Shown piece after piece: positions 59,466 through 64,000 of a stretch of 64,000 bases of DNA. The stretch is from contig CANQDD010000003.1 in the NCBI GenBank assembly GCA_947591315.1, forward strand, positions 62,001 to 126,000, read 5' to 3'. The DNA is from an uncultured Clostridia bacterium. Its GTDB lineage: Bacteria; Bacillota; Clostridia; UBA1381. The number at the start of each line of letters is the position of its first letter. Positions within the stretch are counted from its first letter, which is position 1. The notes beneath the pieces are model-generated. The model was not told where the DNA came from, did not search any database, and saw nothing but the letters and a program-made list of their open reading frames with translations. The translations under genes were made by a program, and so were the position numbers.

Positions 59466-60509
59466 GTGAAAAAATTACTTAAAGTATTTGCGGCTGCGGC
59501 GATAATATTGTCCGCATCCGTAACGGCGCACGCGTACAACGTCGTCAATCTGCCCGAAAGCATGACGTTTTCAGACGCGATTGAAATTTTTAACGCGTCG
59601 GATATAACAAGTATTACCGTGTCGGACATTGCAAACGGTGATTACACGGCTCTCGGCAGAGAGGATATTGACAAGTTTTACGACACTGTTAAAGACCTCA
59701 CGGTGCACAGGACGACAAACCCGACGCCGTTCCGCGGCATAGCCGTGAACATATTCTCGAATGACGGCACAAAAACATACTGCTTAAATTCGGGTATTGA
59801 AATAGGAAAGTTCGGCAGCGGCAATTACGTGTGCTACAAGCTGAGCGATTTTGACACCGAGAAGCTTTTGTACCTCGACAGCATGTACTGGGACGATACG
59901 GCAAAGGCAACGGGCGAGACGTTTTACAGAAGCACGGAGCGCGACTTTTTGAAAATGCCCGAAGCGCCGTGGTCGAGAACATTCGTCACCGAGGCGGCGG
60001 CAAAAAATCTGCTGCCGTACGAGTTTACGGCGAGCTACAGCGACAATATCACGCGCGAGCAGTTCTGTAAGCTTCTCGGCAACTTTATAGCCGTTAAGGA
60101 GAATTACAAGTCGCTGGAGGCGTATATGTCCGACAACGGCGGCGCGTACCTGCGCAACTACTTTGAGGACTGTGACGGCGTTGATAACTCGGTAAACATT
60201 CTGTACGCGCTGGGAATAGTAAACGGCAAGGACAGCACTCATTTCGATCCGCAAGGTATTATAACACGCGAGCAGGCGGCAACACTGCTCACAAAGGCGG
60301 CGGAAAAGTACTGGACGATAGAAACGACCACCTCGCTTCCTTACGAAGACGCGTGGAGCGTTTCGGAGTGGTCAAGGGTATACGTCACATGGGTGAACGA
60401 AAACCGCGTAATGACCGGCGTGTCCGCGACGGAATTCGCGCCGCAGGGAACATACACGGTTGAACAGGCAATCGCCACTATTGTCAGACTTTATAACCTG
60501 CTCGGATAA
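59466..60509 (+). CDS. Secreted SLH-like protein
   Basis: A 347-residue exported protein. The start is GTG 59466 (AAGGTG upstream). Signal peptide 1-23; an N-terminal domain of unknown type (24-180); SLH-type repeats at about 195-347 (ITREQFCKLLGNFI, ITREQAATLLTKAAE, YTVEQAIATIVRLYN). Such proteins attach to cell-wall polysaccharide. Starts 13 bases after pyrE and ends before a shared terminator. Confidence 0.82.
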   Translation: MKKLLKVFAAAAIILSASVTAHAYNVVNLPESMTFSDAIEIFNASDITSITVSDIANGDYTALGREDIDKFYDTVKDLTVHRTTNPTPFRGIAVNIFSNDGTKTYCLNSGIEIGKFGSGNYVCYKLSDFDTEKLLYLDSMYWDDTAKATGETFYRSTERDFLKMPEAPWSRTFVTEAAAKNLLPYEFTASYSDNITREQFCKLLGNFIAVKENYKSLEAYMSDNGGAYLRNYFEDCDGVDNSVNILYALGIVNGKDSTHFDPQGIITREQAATLLTKAAEKYWTIETTTSLPYEDAWSVSEWSRVYVTWVNENRVMTGVSATEFAPQGTYTVEQAIATIVRLYNLLG

Positions 60510-60513
60510 GCAA

Positions 60514-60546
60514 TAAAAAAGACGGTTTCCAAAACCGCCTTTTTTA
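60514..60546. terminator. Bidirectional terminator between convergent SLH genes
   Basis: A6, AGACGGTTT and AAACCGCCT around a short loop, then T6; usable in both directions. Confidence 0.85.
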
Positions 60547-60559
60547 CTGCGCTTTTTTA

Positions 60560-63550
60560 TCAGCTATAGATTATAATCAGCTTTGCCGTACCCTTTGACA
60601 TGAACACGAGTATCTTCGAGCAGTCGATGCCGTAATTCTTCGCGTCTCTCAGGTCGTTTATGCTGAGAGCGGAGGTCGTGTCGGCAACGTACGGACTTAC
60701 CTCGTCATAATCCGATTCCATACGTACGAATTTTGTTGACGAGGAGATTGGAATTTCCTCGTAATCCTCATCGTCGAGCTTCCACGCTCCGTCAACCTCT
60801 TCAAAGCCGTTCTTTGTAACGTACAGCTTCTTTTCTTCCGTAAGCACCTGGCTCACGTTGAACATAACGGCTCTTGAATTGGGTACTGTACCGTAGGTGG
60901 AGCTTGTATACACTTCATCGTTTGACGTACCCGCAACCTTGAACCTGTAATCGAATTTCATGGTCTGCATATTGTTTTCCTCGGTAGGCTCTACGGTTTC
61001 CGCCCAGTTATAAAGCTGACCGTCATTCATGCTGTTACCGTCAAGAACCTCTTTAATATCGGAGAATTTAATATTATTTATGCGTCCCTGTATCAAATTG
61101 TCGCTGTCGTACGCGAACTGGATAACATCGCCGACCTTAACGTCCGCAAATTCATTGTCGTCGTATGTGTTCCACGATTTTACGGTACTCGACGCGCCGG
61201 TGAACATATCTATTTTGAGTACGGTGCCGTCCTTAACCGAGCTGTACTCGCTCTGCGGCGCTTTTGCAACAACGGAGAAATCACTGTCCTTTTTAACCTT
61301 TGTAAGCGTTCCGTCGTTGCCGTAAAGAATAATCAATCCCGCCGTTCTCGATGAGTTTATGTCGTAAGCTTCGAGGTAGTACCGCTCGCCCGATGTAAAT
61401 GCCGAGGACGGTGCTTTTTTTGCGTACTTTTTCTTCTGGTCTCTGTCCTGCGGGATATATATAACAACAGTTGATGAATTTACGGAGAATGAGGTTTTTC
61501 CGTCGAGCGTAAAGCTGTTGTTTGAGTAGGTGTACTCGTCAAGCTCTCTGCACTTTACTATCTGCTCCTTATCCTCGTTCTGTGACTCCGTGTCCGCGCT
61601 TGTCAGCAGAACGATGTCGGTAACTTCGTTGTTTGTGATTTTCACCCTTGCCGCCTGAGAGTAATTTGTATTTTCCGGCACTTTGCCCGCGCCGTATATT
61701 TTATCGGCAAATTCGCTTTCGTCGGTTGTGTATCCGGCAGCCGCTTGTATTCTGGAAACGGCGTTTTCCGCCTTTACGCTTGCGCCGTTAATTCTGACGC
61801 TGCTCTTCAGCGGGTACGATGATGCCTCGCTCGTGCTTACCGACGGAGCGTACACCGTTATGTAATACTTGCCGTCCTCTCGGAAGGTGTTCGTTATATA
61901 CGCGTACGGTGACGCCGCGACCTCCTGTATCGTGCCATACACAGCCGTGCCGAACGCGTCGAGATAGAATGTACCGGTCGCGCCTGTCTTTATTTCCTTG
62001 CTGTTTTTTTCTCTGATATAATCGGCGCACTTATCGCCTATCACGTAATCCTCGCCGTTTATCGTCATTTCGTTGCTTTCCGGCGACATGGACGTTATCG
62101 ATCCCGTTACCGACTTGTTTGTTACAAGCAGCGTGTAATGCTCGTCGTCAAGATCCCTCGCGTAAAGAACAATGTCATTCGCGGCGATTGACGTTACGGG
62201 TATCTCGGAGCCGTCCTTTGTGATTGTGAACGTGTGATTTGCGCTCTGCGGATCGAGGATAATATAATTGCCCGATACGATTTTATCCGATATACGGTAA
62301 TCGGACGTTGACGGCGCAGAAAGAGCGACTATCGTTTCGTAATTGTAAATCTGAATCATATCGTAGCTGCCGTCATTGCCGTTGTCGGTAAGCTTTATGC
62401 TGCCGTATATGAAATTCTCGCTGTCGGGATTGAGCCATTCCAAAAGCGCTTCGTCTCTTGTGTAAACATCGTCTCCGAGCGTTATGCTGTCATCGGAGGC
62501 AACCGTTTTACCATTATATCTTACCGATACATCTTTTGGTTTAAGCGTAAGATTTCTCGATTTGTTGGAGTCCGAAACGTAATATTTAAGCGTTGTGCCG
62601 TCGTATTCGCCTATGTCGCGCGAAGCTATTTCAAGCGATGAATTTTTTGTTGTCTCCGCGTCTATGCTGATGAGGTGCCTGTCATCGCCTTCGCTTGTTT
62701 GTCTGTAATACAGCGTTATCGTGCTGCCCAAATACTTTGAAAGGTCGGACGCCTGCTGTGAATATGTCGAGTAGTCTATAACGATTTCCTCGCCTTTGCT
62801 TGTCAGAATGTCGATGCACTGCTCCGGAAGCGAGATTTTGCAGTCCTCGGTCACATCATTATCAACGCCCACAAGAGTACCCTTCAGCCTTTTTACCTTA
62901 AGGTAGTCGTTCATAAGCGTCTTTTCCGTTTTGACATTGGTAAAGCCGTTATTTTCGTACATCTCTATTTCGAGAGCGTTATCGAGTAACTGCGCCACAA
63001 CTCCGCGCGACGCCTCTCCGTAAAACGTCGTGTTGGTAATACCCTTGGTAAGACCGAGAATTCCTGCCTCCTGAATATACTTGTCCGCCCAGCCGCCTTC
63101 CGCTCCGTCGCTAAGCTCCAGAGCAAAGTCCTCATATCCGAGCGTGCAGACTACCATTTTAAGAGCCTGCGCGTATGTAACGCTTTCCTCAGACTTAAAG
63201 GTGCCGTCGTCAAAACCCGCGATAATGCCGCGGTCGTATCCTGTCTGTATGTAATTTCTCGCCCAGTGGTCGGCTGATACGTCCTCAAATGTATAATTCA
63301 TATACTCGATATCCTGCAAACCGAGCATGAACACTATGAGCTTTGTAAATTCGGCGCGCGTTATCGCACCGTCGGGTTTGAATGTATTGTCGTCATAACC
63401 GCTTATTACCGAAAGGGTTGAAAGAGTGGTAATAGCGTTTTTGTACGGATTTGTATCGCTGACGTCGCTGAACGCCGCGCTCACCGGTAGCTGAAAAACG
63501 TATGCCGCGAGCATGGCGGCAGTCATCAGCATTGCCATAAGCTTTTTCAT
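60560..63550 (-). CDS. Large S-layer homology (SLH) protein
   Basis: A 996-residue exported surface protein. Signal peptide 1-25; three SLH motifs at about 26-215 (FSDVSDTNPYKNAITTLSTL, AITRAEFTKLIVFML, FEDVSADHWARNYIQTGYDRGII). The remaining 780 residues are a long beta-rich region of repeated 20-40 residue strands, ending in ILVFMSKGTAKLIII. It is monocistronic with its own promoter (63684-63656). Probably a major S-layer or wall-linked protein; its own ligand is unknown. Confidence 0.9.
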   Translation of the reverse strand: MKKLMAMLMTAAMLAAYVFQLPVSAAFSDVSDTNPYKNAITTLSTLSVISGYDDNTFKPDGAITRAEFTKLIVFMLGLQDIEYMNYTFEDVSADHWARNYIQTGYDRGIIAGFDDGTFKSEESVTYAQALKMVVCTLGYEDFALELSDGAEGGWADKYIQEAGILGLTKGITNTTFYGEASRGVVAQLLDNALEIEMYENNGFTNVKTEKTLMNDYLKVKRLKGTLVGVDNDVTEDCKISLPEQCIDILTSKGEEIVIDYSTYSQQASDLSKYLGSTITLYYRQTSEGDDRHLISIDAETTKNSSLEIASRDIGEYDGTTLKYYVSDSNKSRNLTLKPKDVSVRYNGKTVASDDSITLGDDVYTRDEALLEWLNPDSENFIYGSIKLTDNGNDGSYDMIQIYNYETIVALSAPSTSDYRISDKIVSGNYIILDPQSANHTFTITKDGSEIPVTSIAANDIVLYARDLDDEHYTLLVTNKSVTGSITSMSPESNEMTINGEDYVIGDKCADYIREKNSKEIKTGATGTFYLDAFGTAVYGTIQEVAASPYAYITNTFREDGKYYITVYAPSVSTSEASSYPLKSSVRINGASVKAENAVSRIQAAAGYTTDESEFADKIYGAGKVPENTNYSQAARVKITNNEVTDIVLLTSADTESQNEDKEQIVKCRELDEYTYSNNSFTLDGKTSFSVNSSTVVIYIPQDRDQKKKYAKKAPSSAFTSGERYYLEAYDINSSRTAGLIILYGNDGTLTKVKKDSDFSVVAKAPQSEYSSVKDGTVLKIDMFTGASSTVKSWNTYDDNEFADVKVGDVIQFAYDSDNLIQGRINNIKFSDIKEVLDGNSMNDGQLYNWAETVEPTEENNMQTMKFDYRFKVAGTSNDEVYTSSTYGTVPNSRAVMFNVSQVLTEEKKLYVTKNGFEEVDGAWKLDDEDYEEIPISSSTKFVRMESDYDEVSPYVADTTSALSINDLRDAKNYGIDCSKILVFMSKGTAKLIIIYS

Positions 63551-63655
63551 GAATTTCTCATATCCTTTCCTTAATCTGCCTTTTCAATCCTCAGCAGAGA
63601 TTACCGCGCCGCTGCCGGCGCATATATCATTGGTTTATATATCAAACACACATGT

Positions 63656-63684
63656 ATTTTAACACTTCTCGGAGCATAAGTCAA
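63656..63684 (-). promoter_or_regulatory. Promoter of the large SLH gene
   Basis: On the minus strand TTGACT (63684-63679), 17 bases, TAAAAT (63661-63656). The 5' leader is about 100 bases; RBS AAGGA. Confidence 0.75.
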
Positions 63685-63736
63685 CCTAAATAATATATCC
63701 TATTTGTGAACAAATTGAGAATTATCAATAAAATTA

Positions 63737-63765
63737 TTGAAAAAATTTGAATATGGTGGTACAAT
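63737..63765 (+). promoter_or_regulatory. Promoter of ftsH
   Basis: TTGAAA, 17 bases, TACAAT, 42 bases before the ATG at 63807. Confidence 0.72.
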
Positions 63766-63806
63766 ATTAGCGGCTTATGCCCAAATCTTAGGAGGATAAA
63801 TTTATA

Positions 63807-64000
63807 ATGAACAACGATAAACAAAACCGATCGCCTTTCAAAAACCCGTTGGTAATGTTTCTCATCATATCCGTAATTGCAACCATTATCCTTAACGCGG
63901 CGATGATTTCGCTTCAATCGCTGCAAAAAGAGGAGATTTCTTATAATGAATTTACAGCCATGATTGATGAAGGCAAGGTCGACGAGGTTATAATCAACCG
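63807..64000 (+). CDS. ftsH: FtsH protease, N-terminal part (cut by window end)
   Basis: The first 64 codons of a membrane AAA protease. A short cytosolic start, one transmembrane helix (about 14-34, PLVMFLIISVIATIILNAAM) and the start of the extracytoplasmic domain (ISYNEFTAMIDEGKVDEVII) are typical of FtsH. RBS AGGAGG. The ATPase and peptidase domains are outside the window, so the call rests on the N-terminal pattern. Confidence 0.85.
   Translation, partial: MNNDKQNRSPFKNPLVMFLIISVIATIILNAAMISLQSLQKEEISYNEFTAMIDEGKVDEVIIN

Noticed and set aside
1-64000. tRNA or rRNA genes, including at the element attachment site
   Set aside because: No tRNA T-loop pattern or rRNA sequence was recognised by eye; integration is at a protein gene (lysS).

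Overview
The window looks like the chromosome of an anaerobic clostridial Firmicute, probably a gut or rumen species. The reasons are the Gram-positive housekeeping genes (rpsF-ssb-rpsR, lysS, pyrE, ftsH), strong ribosome binding sites, sigma-A promoters with 17-base spacers, S-layer (SLH) proteins, many secreted 'stalk' (copper amine oxidase N-terminal) proteins, a VTC/DUF4956 pair and a Tn916-type integrase. The species cannot be fixed from the sequence. No tRNA, rRNA or CRISPR array was recognised.

Layout. (1) 1-4256: the end of a citrate synthase gene, a large palindromic intergenic repeat, two secreted proteins and a DUF815 ATPase. (2) 4470-13522: a bacterial microcompartment (BMC) operon with four BMC-H, one BMC-P and one BMC-T shell genes. 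It also encodes a class II sugar-phosphate aldolase, a GlcG-like protein, a CoA-acylating aldehyde dehydrogenase, a zinc-family alcohol dehydrogenase, a PduL phosphotransacylase and a PduS-like flavin/Fe-S protein. The first five of these six carry amphipathic helices like encapsulation peptides. No diol dehydratase or glycyl-radical enzyme is present, so the aldolase is the likely signature enzyme. The scheme I infer is fuculose/rhamnulose-1-phosphate to lactaldehyde, then dismutation to propanediol and lactyl-phosphate. (3) 13596-24545: repeat elements, the VTC/DUF4956 pair, a DMT transporter behind a structured leader, a GGDEF/EAL protein, stalk proteins, a small XRE/DUF1413 locus and the rpsF-ssb-rpsR and lysS genes.

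(4) 24514-33906: a 9.4 kb integrated element. It is bounded by the lysS 3' end and a displaced copy of that end, and it carries Tn916-like xis and int at the right. Its cargo is a GNAT acetyltransferase and a four-gene module: a tandem-repeat membrane protein, a WYL regulator, a CbbX/SpoVK-type AAA ATPase and a GIY-YIG nuclease. One operator-like motif recurs in the three control regions of this module, making it a candidate undescribed (perhaps defensive) system.

(5) 34110-53110: a 19 kb island entirely on the minus strand. It holds a LysR regulator, cytosolic reductases (flavodoxin, flavin reductase, aldo-keto reductase, iron alcohol dehydrogenase) and a set of exported multidomain proteins. 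Among these are a 1287-residue decarboxylase-like/stalk/double-cupin/esterase fusion, two flavodoxin-DUF362 fusions with opposite domain order, and several secreted esterases. A second operon in the island has LarE and an ArsP-type permease. Two of its promoters share a duplicated control region with identical geometry, presumably the LysR target.

(6) 53506-64000: an isolated 1102-residue Z1-ATPase/HExxH metallopeptidase fusion flanked by a 30-base duplication of lysR sequence. Then follow a small gene with an apparent AUA start, a membrane protein, a SigB-type sigma factor, pyrE, two SLH proteins and the start of ftsH.
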